Of a DNA stretch of 64,000 nucleotides, positions 12,025 to 22,561 are shown piece by piece. Origin of the DNA: Gliomastix tumulicola (Eukaryota > Ascomycota > Sordariomycetes > Hypocreales > Bionectriaceae); contig BCHX01000004.1 in assembly GCA_001599755.1 (NCBI GenBank), positions 1,798,001 to 1,862,000 on the forward strand, given 5' to 3'. A program made the translations under genes and the position numbers. The notes below the pieces were generated by a model that was not told the DNA's origin, made no database searches, and worked only from the letters and a program-made list of their open reading frames with translations. Position 1 is the first letter of the stretch; each line of letters starts with the position of its first letter.

Positions 12025-12556
12025 TTAAGAGCGAGGCTTCTCCTTCTTCTCCTTCCACAGGGCGAGCAGACCGACACCCGAGACCTTGACGACCTTGAAT
12101 CGCACACCGGGAATATCACCCTTGGCCTTGCCCTTGCGACCGAAACCTGCCAGCAGCACCTCGTCGTTCTCGTCCACGAAGTTGAGGCAACCGTCGTTGG
12201 GGACTGTGGGAATTCGTATGTTAGCAGCCGTCTTCACCATGAACACCACCGCGAGCTGCGAGGCCTCTGCATCGTGATTGAGGGTGTATCGACGTACCGA
12301 AAGCCGTGACTTTCTTGCCGTTCTTGATCAACTGAACACGAACACACTTTCGGATGGCGGAGTTGGGCTGCTTGGCCTCAACACCGACTTTCTCGAGGAC
12401 AATGCCCTTGGCGTGAGATGAACCACCGAAGGGAGACGACTTGAAGGCGGTTCCGAGGGCGCGGCGCTTCCAGTGAAGATCCGCCCACTTCTGGTCCTTT
12501 CGGTTTGTTCGCAGCTTTCGGGCGGCGTTAAGACCGCGGGGCTTGCCTCCAGCCAT
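12025..12556 (-). CDS. RPS23: 40S ribosomal protein uS12 (Rps23)
   Basis: Two coding exons (12556-12298 and 12203-12025, 94-nt intron, phase 1) encode 145 residues, the normal length for eukaryotic uS12. This small-subunit protein sits at the decoding centre. The N-terminus [15 protein letters not shown] and the decoding loop [15 protein letters not shown] are intact; the proline in QPNSA is the residue known to be hydroxylated in yeast Rps23. The C-terminus ends [10 protein letters not shown] further intron probably lies in the 5' leader (12650-12562), with donor GTGAGT, a CTAAC branch site and a TAG acceptor six bases before the ATG. Ribosomal protein genes of fungi commonly carry such introns. 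Confidence 0.97.
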
Positions 12557-12561
12557 GATTG

Positions 12562-12650
12562 CTACAGTCGGTTAGAAGTTGGAAGTTGATGGTGGTGCGA
12601 ATCGTAGTGTAGCTGGAGATGAATGGGCGAGAAATCGGGGCCTTACTCAC
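12562..12650 (-). other. Predicted 5'-UTR intron of RPS23
   Basis: On the minus strand a GTGAGTAAG donor at 12650 is followed by a CTAAC branch sequence and a TAG acceptor at 12562, giving an 89-nt intron that ends just before the ATG. It is inferred from signals only. Confidence 0.6.
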
Positions 12651-12946
12651 CGAATGTGTCGAATGATGGCGACTGTGGTGGTTAGTGAAGATGTTGCTGC
12701 AGGAGGGTGAAAGTTTGCCGTAATCGTTCCCGCAATTTCTTAGTAGGGCTTTGGGACCCTAGAAGGCGAGAAAGTGAAATGTGGTGGCTCCACCTTTTTC
12801 TCAATCCCAGAGCACGTGAGGGCGAGTGCCTCGGGAATACGGTTATTCTATAATCCGCGCTGGCACCTTCTGTGGATTCCCGACGATGCCAAGCCTTCTC
12901 AGCGATGGACCCCTGTCTCAATATGCATGAGGAATAAGCCGTAGGC

Positions 12947-13843
12947 ATGCCTCCAGAGACTACGCCAGCGGACCGGGGCGGCCTTCTCAGGCCTCCGCGT
13001 CTTCATCGAACTCGGAGCGACCATGATGCAATGGCCCTTCCTCAACGTACTCTGAGCAAGTCACAGCGTGACCCGCCACCGTCACTGTTTCTGCACCCAT
13101 CACCAGCCGCTTCTCATGTCTCCCTCCCCGGCATCTTGGCGCCAGGCGCCGCGGTCCCAGGGCCCTCACTGAGCAAGGATCGCGCCAACCTGGAGGGAGG
13201 GACGACCAGCTTGTCGCCAAACAATGGACAACATCCTCGCCGTTTCCTGAAGTCTACGGAGAGCACACGCAGCACAGATAAGACCGACGCTATGTGGGCT
13301 GAGATGCAGGCAACATTGGAAGAGGTTGAGCTGTCCGCCTCCGGAGGCACTCACGTCTTCGGTCCGGAACACGACCGGAAGCTGGGAGACCTACGTGCAG
13401 CACAGATTGCTCTCGCACAGGCATGGTCCAGAAGCGAGGCAGAGGATACCATTGAGACGGGCCGCGATGACTCTACGTCTGCAGACGAGATTGGCACATT
13501 CAAGGCAGGGCTTGCAGATGCCGCGAAGGCGGGAGCGGGCGACGGCACGGATCCAGCGAAGAGTACCGTTGCATCCAACAGCGCCCGCCCCGAGAGCCTG
13601 GTCGCGGGAACTGAGCGACCTGGAGCTAGGATGGAGGAAGAAACCGAGGCTGACATCATCATGGCAAGGCGGCGGCGAGAAGCCAACGATCAGTACTTCC
13701 AACGGGTCAACGACGATGTCCTTGACGTGGTGGCGAAACTTGAGGAGGTAGCGGTAGCCATGCGAGCCGTTGAGCAGGACAGCAAAGATGTGTGGAACGA
13801 GAGTGAAATCACGACAGGGAGCGGGAAGCAACTCTTGCCTTGA
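12947..13843 (+). CDS. Conserved-looking fungal protein of unknown function
   Basis: One uninterrupted frame encodes 298 residues. The first 110 residues are Pro/Ser/Arg-rich and probably disordered. A helical segment (MWAEMQATLEEVELSAS) follows near residue 115. The C-terminal part, MARRRREANDQYFQRVN and the following VAKLEEVAVAMRAVEQ, is predicted helical and looks like the constrained part of the protein. There is no signal peptide or membrane segment. It is divergent from RPS23, with 390 bases between the start codons. I do not recognise a named family. The frame is much longer than expected by chance, has a plausible ATG and a sensible composition, so I judge it a real gene. Confidence 0.7.
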   Translation: MPPETTPADRGGLLRPPRLHRTRSDHDAMALPQRTLSKSQRDPPPSLFLHPSPAASHVSLPGILAPGAAVPGPSLSKDRANLEGGTTSLSPNNGQHPRRFLKSTESTRSTDKTDAMWAEMQATLEEVELSASGGTHVFGPEHDRKLGDLRAAQIALAQAWSRSEAEDTIETGRDDSTSADEIGTFKAGLADAAKAGAGDGTDPAKSTVASNSARPESLVAGTERPGARMEEETEADIIMARRRREANDQYFQRVNDDVLDVVAKLEEVAVAMRAVEQDSKDVWNESEITTGSGKQLLP

Positions 13844-15030
13844 TTCTCTCTTGACGACATCATGAGCTTGCTTGCTTATTACACCCCGTGATACGCTGTT
13901 TAGCGACTATGACGGCTTCCTCTACTCGTTTCTCAAGGATTTGAAAATGCCTTTCCCGGCATGCCTTACATGTACTACTTCTGCGCCCTTATGAGCTGCT
14001 TTACCTTTGCCGAATATTACGATCAGAACACAAGGATGTTTCACTTGCAATGACACATCTCAAGAATGACTGTCGCTGACGTAACGAGATGTGTGCAGGA
14101 CAAAGGCATTACAAGATGCAGGGTCCAATTTGAGCTGCCTGTGGCGAGTAAGATCAACAGCTTTCAGATGAAGTCGGGCCAAATGAACGACCGCTGATCA
14201 TTAAGAAAAATGAAACGGACCTTTGCTTCGGCTATCTTGTCAAACTCCAAGCTACACATCATCCCGCATGAAGCCTGTTGCCTGAGGAACCTTTGACAGC
14301 AGCGTGGAGGTCTCACAGCAGGCTTCTACAAAAGCGCTCGTCACCACCGTGGCAGTGTTCCCGTCCGTAGCGTAGCATACCAACTTGGGATGCTCTCGGG
14401 GCCTTGACGTGTCGATTGGACAGATGACGCATGGAAACAGGCCCACATGAATGGTAGTGTACCCTATGGACTTCCTTAAACGGGCATGTGGAAGGGTCGA
14501 GGTATTCAGATGTTTAGCATGAGGGGGATGCTTATTGGAGAGTTGGTGATGCCTGAAGCGATCTGGGCCGAGAATTGTGCTGCTGCGGCTGTTTGTCCTG
14601 CCTAACCCGGAAGCCCAAGGAAACGGGACCAGGAGAGATCAGTGGAACCGAGAGAGACTTTTAGCGCTCGTAGCTCACCGGCTAGAAGAGGAGGGACGGT
14701 ACTTTCCTACATGTATCTTCTAGTGCATGAAAGGGGACAGACACGCCACCCTGCACAGAGCCACCCAGTGAGGTCACCTGCTGTAGCGCTCCCCGGCCGC
14801 GGAACTTAAAAGATCCCCAGCTCCCTCCCTACTATCCATCAGTTCGCGGAACATACCATCGCTATTCTCCAACCGACCATCACCACGCCTGTTCACCTAC
14901 AACAGAGTCGACACAGCTTTTATTCTACACAGAAAGAAGACCACCGACCTCAACTACTGCACGGTTACCCGCGTCGCTTCCGAGTCATCCCTGATACCTT
15001 ATATCCAAGCAACCTTCCACTTTCAACAAG
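13844..15030. promoter_or_regulatory. Intergenic region with promoter and long leader of the I9 inhibitor gene
   Basis: No coding frame is supported. A TATA-like ACTTAAAAGAT occurs at 14804-14814, and the following 210 bases to the ATG are C/A/T-rich with few G, typical of a fungal 5' leader. AGGGG, a stress-element-like pentamer, occurs near 14728. Confidence 0.45.
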
Positions 15031-15388
15031 ATGCGCCCTTTCGGATTCATCGTTGCTGCCCTCGCCGTTGTCCCTGGCGTGCTCGGTGTTGACCAGACCA
15101 AGTCGGCCATCATCTGGTTCGAGGACAAGAACACCCCCGACTCGATCATCAACCAAGCCAAGAACGACATCATCAAGGCTGGTGGAAAGATCACGCACGT
15201 CTACACCATCATCAAGTACGCGACATACCAAGAACCCTGTACGGGTATCCATCAGAGTTGCTTGCTAACATATCCCTAGGGGCTTTGCTGTCATCGCACC
15301 GGAGAATGCTCTGCAGACCGTGTCTGCCTGGGGCGCCGAGCACCAGATGCGTGTGGAGGAGGACGACGTCGTCTCCATCGACGTCTAA
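15031..15388 (+). CDS. Small secreted inhibitor I9-domain protein
   Basis: Two exons (15031-15215 and 15280-15388, 64-nt intron, phase 2) encode 97 residues. Residues 1-19 (MRPFGFIVAALAVVPGVLG) are a clear signal peptide. The remainder matches the inhibitor I9 fold found in subtilisin propeptides and in stand-alone inhibitors such as yeast Pbi2 and the Pleurotus proteinase A inhibitor: SAIIWFEDKNTPDSIINQAK, then GFAVIAPENALQTVSAW, then a C-terminal VEEDDVVSID strand that could occupy a subtilase active site. Stand-alone members inhibit serine proteases or assist their folding. The signal peptide suggests the target is extracellular or in the secretory/vacuolar route, unlike cytosolic Pbi2. 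No protease gene is adjacent. Confidence 0.85.
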
Positions 15389-16415
15389 GCAACCACAGAG
15401 CTGACAGCATTTGCACTTGGAGTTCATATAGGCGTGTGGGAGGATCTGATTTACGAAAATGCGACCTGGGTTAGGAAAATGACCGCCGCAAGGTCAGGAG
15501 CAGAAGGGGCGGACAACTAATGATACCCACGATGATCAGCTATGACACTCTTTCACCATGTTTTCTCCAGATCGGCTGGTCGTGGGTACGTGGACCTTGA
15601 GCAGGGCTACTCTAGCGTATGCTCATCGTCTCTACTCTGTCCGAAGGAATGGGATTGCACCAGGCGTAGAAGCATGCTTGGGCATGTATATATGTAGCTT
15701 TGATACATACGACCTTCAAAATTGACACAGGACGCCTAAAGTCCGACGTACATCGCCGACCCTCCAAAGCGTGACTCTACTGGATGTACCAATCCCAAAG
15801 GGGGGGCAATGACGGGCAGGTCAAGTGCTGCAGTGGAGCACAGCGTTGGGTGTTATGCTGTCCTACCAACCAATATGCAGGCGACAGCTGATGGGCGCCA
15901 GGTGGCTTGCAGAGATTGGCATGAAGTGGCCATCGATAGCCTGACGCGCATAACGAATGAACGGAAACATGTCTCACAATGGAATGCCCCCTTTCCAGCC
16001 CCTAAAGAAATAATGAGGATACAAGGTCAGTGCCCGCAAGTTAAAATGGTCTCCATTGTTCTTATAGCTCTGGGAAGTGGGGTATTATGCGTTTGTACCG
16101 ACCTCGAACTTTGGCCGTGTTCCTCAACACCTCGTTCCAGTTCTTGGAATACGCCAAATGTTGATCGACAGCCACGCTTGCGAACGATTCGGCTTTCGGG
16201 ACATACGGACGCAGACAATGTCGGCCGAGCCTGTTCTCTGAAGTTTCTTTTGTCTGTCTATAAATGAGTGCTTCGCTGCAACTCGCTCGCTCGCCTTGGA
16301 AATGCGAGCTCTCCCCTCGCCTTCCCTACACTCTGGACACGACGTGCGCCAGCACACACGATACGACCGAAATCAGAACAAACGCCAAATAGCTACCAAG
16401 CTCGTCAACTAAAGG
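15389..16415. promoter_or_regulatory. Intergenic region, upstream of the Hook gene
   Basis: About 1 kb without a supported gene. A TATAAA hexamer lies at 16259-16264, about 150 bases before the Hook ATG. A 152-codon frame in this interval has no recognisable feature. Confidence 0.45.
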
Positions 16416-19218
16416 ATGCCGCCGTACAGTCCCAGTGCGCAAGCCGCACTCCTGAAGACGGCCAACTGTCTCTTCCGCCTGGACAGAGATGTCGAGTCCT
16501 TCGACCAGCTGACCTCTGGGATCGTACTCGGTGCGATTCTGGATCAACTCGATTCAAACTTCGATCTGTCGGACCTTGACACACAAGGGATCCCCAAACA
16601 TGTCCCCAACAAGCGCAACCTGGAGATTGTCCACAAGCGACTCTTCCAGTTTCTACGCCGCCAGATCCCCCAACTCTGGCACCAAGCAAAGAAGGTGGAC
16701 CTTAGATCTTTCGCCGACCACCCGGACCCTCAGAGCATCAGCCATGTCCTTGCTGTCATGGTATCCGCGGCTACCCTGGGTTCCGATGCGTCCAAGTACA
16801 TTCCTAGGATACAGGGTGGCCTTGATCGGGACTCACAAGGGGAGATCATGCAGATACTACGTGTGGTACAAGAGGAGATAACCGCCTCTCCGGACGAAGA
16901 GCATCTCGACTCCGTAGACACCGTCGAAGATTCGCGCGACATCGACCTCGTACTCGAAGAGCAGAACGCGGCATTGCAGAGGAAGCTGGATATCACCCAG
17001 AAGACCCTCTCGGATTACATCACTCGACTTGAACACCTCCAGCTCAGCCACGATGAACTCCAGTACGAGAAAGAAAAGAGCGATCGGGAGTTGGAGGTTC
17101 TGCGCAAGGCTACACAGGACGGTGCTAGTAGCGCCGAGTCTGTCAAGGTTCTTGAGCACCAGGTCCACGAGCAGATGGAAATCATTGCTCGGCATGAAGA
17201 CACCATTCGTGAGCACGAGAAGACAAGAGATCTGCTCCAAGCCGAAGTCAAGAGGTTGACGAAGCAGACCATGGACATTGAGGAACTGCGGGACGAAGTC
17301 TCCGAGTGGAAGCACAGAGCTGAGGACCTAGAAAAGAAGGCCAACGCAGCTGTGCGGTACAAGTCAAAGCTCGAGTCTCAGCAGCACCTGGAGACCGAAG
17401 TAGAGAACCTCAAATACGAGAGGAGAGGTATGCAAGAGGAGCTGAGGGCTCTGAGAGAGCAAGTAAAAAGATTTGAAGGCACACGCAAGGCCGACGAGGA
17501 GCTTAGCAAGCTCATCGCCCAGTCGGAGCAGCATCTGTGGGACGAGCGCAGTCAAAAGAACCAGCTCTTTCAGGAGATCACATCCATGAAGGAGGAGGTC
17601 GAAAGGTTGACCGAGCAGCGCAAGCACGATGAAGGCTTCATCAGGGGCCTTCAGGAGCAGCTCCAGGAAGGAGGTGGCGGTGGCTTTGGAGCCGGCACTC
17701 CTATGGGAGACCCTTCCAACCTCGAGGATGAGCTTATGAACGCTTCGAATGAGGATTCGTTCCCTAAATTCAACTTGGAGCTCTCCCGCGCCAAGGCAGA
17801 GAACCAACACTTGCGAGATACGATGGGCTCAACAGCTGATGCAGCCCTGGTACGGCGAGAGTTGGATGATCAGAAGGACAAGACCGAGCGTGTCACGCGA
17901 AACTACCAGGATATGTTCGAGAAGAACACTATCGCCCAAAGCCAGATCGAGGCTTTGACGGCAAACGCTACAGGAGAAGGGACCAAAGTGTTTGAGGAAT
18001 TACGGACAGAGAACACGGGACTTCTTGCGAAACTGGAAGAGGCCCAAAAGCGAATAGCTGATCTCGAGAACCAAAATGCTGACCAAGTACGAGAGATCGT
18101 GTCTCTGAAAACTGACCTTTCCGCTGTTGGTAAAGACCAGCTGGAGGCTCTCGAGGATCTCAAGAATACGGATACCCTCATTGCGAAATCTGTGCAGGCC
18201 GAGCTGGACCGTGTGCGAGCCAAGCTTCAGGCTACGACCGAAGAGCGAGACATGCACAAGTCACAGCTTGTTGAGGTTATCCTGGCCAAGGAACAACTTA
18301 GCAAACTAGCGCAGGACGGGAAAGCCGCCGAGGCTGTCGAGAAGGATACGGATGTCGTCGAAGGTCGCAAGAGCCAGGCGGAGAAGATTGAGAAGCTACG
18401 TGAACGGTTGGTGGAACGCAACAAGGTAAGCCCCGTCACAGACTCTCATACTTCATATGCGCCCCATATTCCGTTGAAACCGATTCTGCCCCATGCGATA
18501 CTTCGCCCCCCCGAGCCAGCGAAGCCCCCGCTTCGAGGAGTCGTGTACAGAGCCTCATATCTAAGAGAGGGAGGGCATATCAGACCGCCTCTATATCAAC
18601 CTAGGCCAAAGATCGCGTCACAGTCGTCGGTGAAGTCACCAAGCCAACGGAGCGAGGAATGGTCAAATATTACGCCCTCTTCAGGTCGGCAGAGCGAGGA
18701 ATGGATAAAAATCCCTTCGTTGATCCCTACTAGCCACATGAGGCCCAAACCAAAGAAGCCAAGTGGCTCTTTTATCGGCCGATTCTTTCGTGGACGCAAC
18801 GCGTAACTTCTGCACATATGCTAACAAACCTGGTATAGCAACTCGAAAAGTCCGAACAAGACAGACTCGATTTGCAGCGGAAACTCAAGGCTGGGGAGGC
18901 AGCTGCAGCCCAGAAAGTACGTCCTCCAGCCACGGGTAACATACTGATTTACCAGGCCGTGCTAACCTCACTCCCCTCCATCAGTTGGCCGCGATACCGA
19001 TCATCAAGAATCTCCAAAGAGAGAACGCACTTATGGCAACCGCTTGGTACGATCTGACTAGCCGGCTACAGAGCAACCACGTCGTGGTGCAGCGACGGTA
19101 TGACGCGCCAAAGAGCTGGTTAAATAAGCAGAGGCAGATGGTCAATGGTCAGTTGCGCCGCCGCGACTCTCTGTACCTCTACTGACACCTGACTTTGTCA
19201 GCTACTCCGAAAAGATAG
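16416..19218 (+). CDS. hookA: Hook-family dynein adaptor (HookA-like)
   Basis: Four exons (16416-18425, 18839-18916, 18985-19147, 19202-19218) give 755 residues with consistent phases. Residues 1-150 form the N-terminal Hook domain, containing the stretch FDQLTSGIVLGAILDQL; in Aspergillus this region contacts dynein-dynactin. Residues 170-670 are almost wholly heptad-rich coiled coil, broken by a Gly-rich linker (EGGGGGFGAGTP). The C-terminal exons (LAAIPIIKNLQRENALMATAWYDL) form a short helical tail; the equivalent region of HookA is needed to link early endosomes through FTS and FHIP. The first intron is unusually long at 413 nt and remains open in frame for 127 codons, so a retained-intron product with a different C-terminus is possible. 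Main uncertainty: which isoform dominates. Confidence 0.88.
18426..18838 (+). other. 413-nt intron of the Hook gene, open in frame
   Basis: The donor is GTAAGC and the acceptor region is CTAAC then GGTATAG, so this reads as a normal intron apart from its length. The frame from exon 1 continues to a TAA at 18804-18806. It encodes a Pro/Ser-rich tail with two similar units (QRSEEWSNI and RQSEEWIKI) and a basic end (FIGRFFRGRNA). Confidence 0.75.
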
Positions 19219-19951
19219 GAGCTCACGGGCTAAGTCTGCGTTTCTCGACCCAACAAAGGCCTCACGGCTTCCCTTAAGACTGTCGATGGCATGGTGTACT
19301 CTGCATAGTTCTCGGGCCCTCACCCCCATTGGTTTCTTTTTGCTGAACCCTTGCATCCCTTCACCGTCCACCTGGTTCCCTCTTGCCTTTGTACATACTT
19401 GATTCCTCCTGCACATATTGGCTTCCCATGCTTTGCCCCCTTTCGCGCATAGACATGCCCTCACCGGCTTTCCCGTATTCTTTCACATTTCCTTAGTATG
19501 GCGACGGGGTTGGGCAGCGGGCTGCTCTATCTTCTCTATTCCCTTGGTACTCTTAGTATTATACCCCTAGACGGTTATGGTTATAGAACGGTGGTGGCCT
19601 TCTACTCTTTTCCTTCATATACCCTTACCACAGAATTAGATCCATATCATTAGTATAGCCAGCTGCGCGGTCAGGTGCGTTTTGCCTGGGCTGTTGCGAG
19701 TACACGGAATAAAGCCTGGTTGACCAAAGATAGCCTCGAAATAACACCCGTACAGTACACCGAAATGTCATTGCAGATAGACCTAGGCCTGAGATACATA
19801 CATGTTTCGTGGAAGGTTTCGTATAATGTGTACATGGGATGGGGTAGTCATAGGATCAGGGGTAAGAAGACGCCAGCCGCATGATGATAGCGATGCGGCT
19901 GACCACCCGCTCACCCCGTCTTGCCAATGTGTCCTTGAGCGAATTACGCCT
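19219..19951. other. Convergent intergenic region, Hook / adenylate kinase
   Basis: This holds the 3' untranslated regions of two converging genes. It is T-rich after the Hook stop. I see no coding or RNA feature. Confidence 0.55.
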
Positions 19952-20958
19952 CTAGTTCTTCCCCGTGATCCTGCTGAGGATGGTCGAGCCGTGACCCTTG
20001 GAGCCCTTGTCGACGATCTCCAGCATGCTCTTCCATACCTGGCCGGGCTCCTGGCTCGCGTCAATGCCCTTCCAGATGCCCGTCTTCTGGTAGTAGCCGA
20101 CCACCGGGGCGGTCTGGGCGTGGTAGGTGCCGAGACGCTTCTTGAGAGCCTCGGCGTTGTCGTCGGAGCGCTGGATGAGGGGCTCGCCGGTGACGTCGTC
20201 CTTCATGTACTCCTTGGGAGGGTTGAACGTGCGGTGATAGCTGCGCCCGGAGGCAGGGTGAACGAGGCGGCCGGTGATGCGCTCGACGAGGAGAGAGTCG
20301 TCGATCTGGAGCTCGACGGCGTGCTGCAGGGTCTTGCTCCGCTCCTTCAGCATGGCGTCGAGACCCTCGGCCTGGGGGACGGTGCGCGGGAAGCCGTCGA
20401 GAATGAACCTGTGAAACCTCGCGTGTGAGCAGCCTGTTTTCTTCACCGGAGCCTGTTGGAGTGCTTCCTTACCCGCCCTGGCATTCCTTGTTGTTGTCCA
20501 GCTCCTCCTTGATCATGCCAATGACAATGTCGTCGCTGACAAGGCCACCCTGATCCATGATCTTCTTCGCTTCGCGGCCCAGAGGCGTCTTCTTGGCGAC
20601 CTGGGAGCGCAGCATATCACCGGTGGCCTAGATTTCCGAGTTAGCGAGTCAATTCGTCGCAGACAGGTCCAATTGCCGGGCGCCCATACCAGGTGGCAGC
20701 AAGAAAATCGCTCCTTCAGCTTGGGGGCTTGCGTTCCCTTTCCTATTGACGGCAACGTTAGCTCTCGCCATTTGCGCCCCGTGGCAGTCCGGTAATGGGC
20801 GCGCGCATACCAGCTCCGGGAGGACCAATAAGAATCATGCGAAGCTCCTCGGTCGACGACGACAGGCCCAGCCCGGGCGCCTCCAGCTTCTTGATGCGCG
20901 ACTCCAGGCTGGACACGATGTCCTTGAGCTGCTTGAGCTCATCCTCGACGATACCCAT
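19952..20958 (-). CDS. ADK1: Adenylate kinase
   Basis: Four exons on the minus strand (20958-20811, 20742-20690, 20627-20473, 20408-19952) encode 270 residues. The enzyme interconverts 2 ADP with ATP and AMP. The P-loop GPPGAGKGTQ is split by intron 1 and only becomes complete after splicing, which supports the model; ATGDMLR (AMP-binding region) and GGFILDGFPRT are likewise restored at the next two junctions. The LID region (GRLVHPASGRSYHRTFNPP) has the long form without zinc cysteines. The N-terminus has a 40-residue helical extension (DELKQLKDIVSSLESRIKK) before the core, as I recall for filamentous fungal Adk1. No clear mitochondrial presequence is present; cytosol or intermembrane space is expected from the family. 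Confidence 0.96.
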
Positions 20959-22561
20959 TTTGGCGGTGGATTAGAGGGAGAGCAAGAACCGGGGAGTGAG
21001 ATCGATTGGGGAGGGAAGCAATTGGGATGAGCAGATGGGACGTGGAGGGAGGAGGAGGTCGCGGGAGGAAGAGGGTTGGGAAGCACTACTAGTAGCACTG
21101 AACAGTGATGTTGTCAACACCGGCGTTGAGGGAGGAATTCAACTTTTCGTTGCTCGAGGGCGAGCCTACGGTATTGACACAAATCGGCCGGCACGCGGCG
21201 CCTTCTCCGTTCCATGTATTAATCCGACAGCCATTATGTCAGGCTTGGGCAAAGAGCTGGGGCGTCATTGATGGAATTACCGGGGTGGGCTAGCGTGGAG
21301 GTCACTGATTTGGGTTTGCTGGAAATCGCACCACAAATTGAGAGATCAGCACCCCTTACGTGCGAAGGCAAGGTACCTCTATTCCCACAGAGCTCTCCGT
21401 TGAAGTGTGTATTTCTCCAGTGATGGCAAAACTAACAGTGAACTCCCTAAAAAGGCACTACCAAGGACCATACTTCCACTTAAAGGTTGACTAAGTGTGA
21501 ACCTAACAATTGGGTGGTGTGATTCTGATCGTTTTTTTGGACGCAGGGGCCAGGAGCTTGCCGAACCGAACAACCTGATTGGCTGCCAAGTCGCGCAGCT
21601 GCAAGCTGCGGCGTCTCCTGTCATGGACGGATGGAACTTGATACAGCGCAATCGGCGCAATTCTTCCCTGTTCCGCGTGCTTTCTTACCCTACCGCCGCC
21701 CGCGGCTCCTTGACGAGCATGTGCCGAGGTGAACGGCTTGCGGCGACGGGTTCCTGCTGTCTAAGCCGGAGGAGGTGGCGCTGACCTGAGGTGTGTCGTT
21801 CGTGCATCTCATGACAGGTCGGGCCCGTTGAAATTGATGAGACCCTTGTTGATAACGGTCTCCGGATGCCGTCGTCTTTATCCATTTTTGGGTGGAAATC
21901 CGGTATACGATGCCTTCATTCATCTTTGCAAGATAGTGGCAATCATTCTTCCTGGTCATCACTAGGATATTGGCCCGAGATATCAATTCAGAGTCAACTC
22001 AACGCCTCATTCGCGTAGCACTGCATTTGATACCGTTGTTGTATAAACCGATACTGTCTTGATGACCGCCACCTTGAGCATCGGAGCGAACAATATTTGA
22101 TTGCTTACTGCTCCTGGCTGAGCTTCATTTCGCCATCTTACGAATATGGAGCACTTATTTCGTTATCTAGCTGATCCAAGCTGGAAAAATTCCTAGGGCC
22201 TGGTAACATGGCTTTCCTTGTTCACCACTTGTACCTCCCTTGGGTCGCTTCCCCATCTGAGCTCTGAAGCCTGCTGCCCATCCTGAGAACTGTCGCGATG
22301 TGGCTGAAGGCACGTGACTCTGTCACTAGCCACAGTGACTGTGGCGCGCCTTGTGGGGTGTGTTCCAACAAGCTCAAGGCGCTGAAGGCAGCCTTAGCAT
22401 ACGTGTGTGGGTAATAGCGGCAAACAACTGGCGACCACAGCTCCCGACGTCAGGCAAACATCCCGCACATCATCAACCTCTTGTCACCAGCTCTCCAATC
22501 CCGCCATTCACTCAATCAACCAGGCACCGCAGCGCCGACCTGCAGCTGTTCACGAGCTACG
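20959..22561. promoter_or_regulatory. Divergent promoter region, ADK1 / RPN8
   Basis: 1.6 kb between divergent genes with no supported coding frame. It holds a CACGTG hexamer near 22312 and a perfect 8-bp inverted repeat at 22329-22345, both within 250 bases of the RPN8 ATG. A C/A-rich leader precedes that ATG. Confidence 0.5.
22329..22345. promoter_or_regulatory. 17-bp palindrome upstream of RPN8
   Basis: GCCACAGT-G-ACTGTGGC has perfect 8-bp arms around one base. It lies 217 bases before the RPN8 start, with a CACGTGAC motif about 17 bases upstream. It could be a dimeric factor site; this is inference from symmetry and position only. Confidence 0.4.

Noticed and set aside
15809..16267. A 152-codon frame upstream of the Hook gene
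   Set aside because: No recognisable feature, uneven composition, and it occupies the expected promoter with a TATAAA at its end.
16416..18806. The uninterrupted 796-codon frame as the main Hook product
   Set aside because: A canonical GTAAGC donor and CTAAC/TATAG acceptor are present, and the downstream exons continue coiled-coil/C-terminal Hook-like sequence in phase. The long frame is kept as a possible isoform only.
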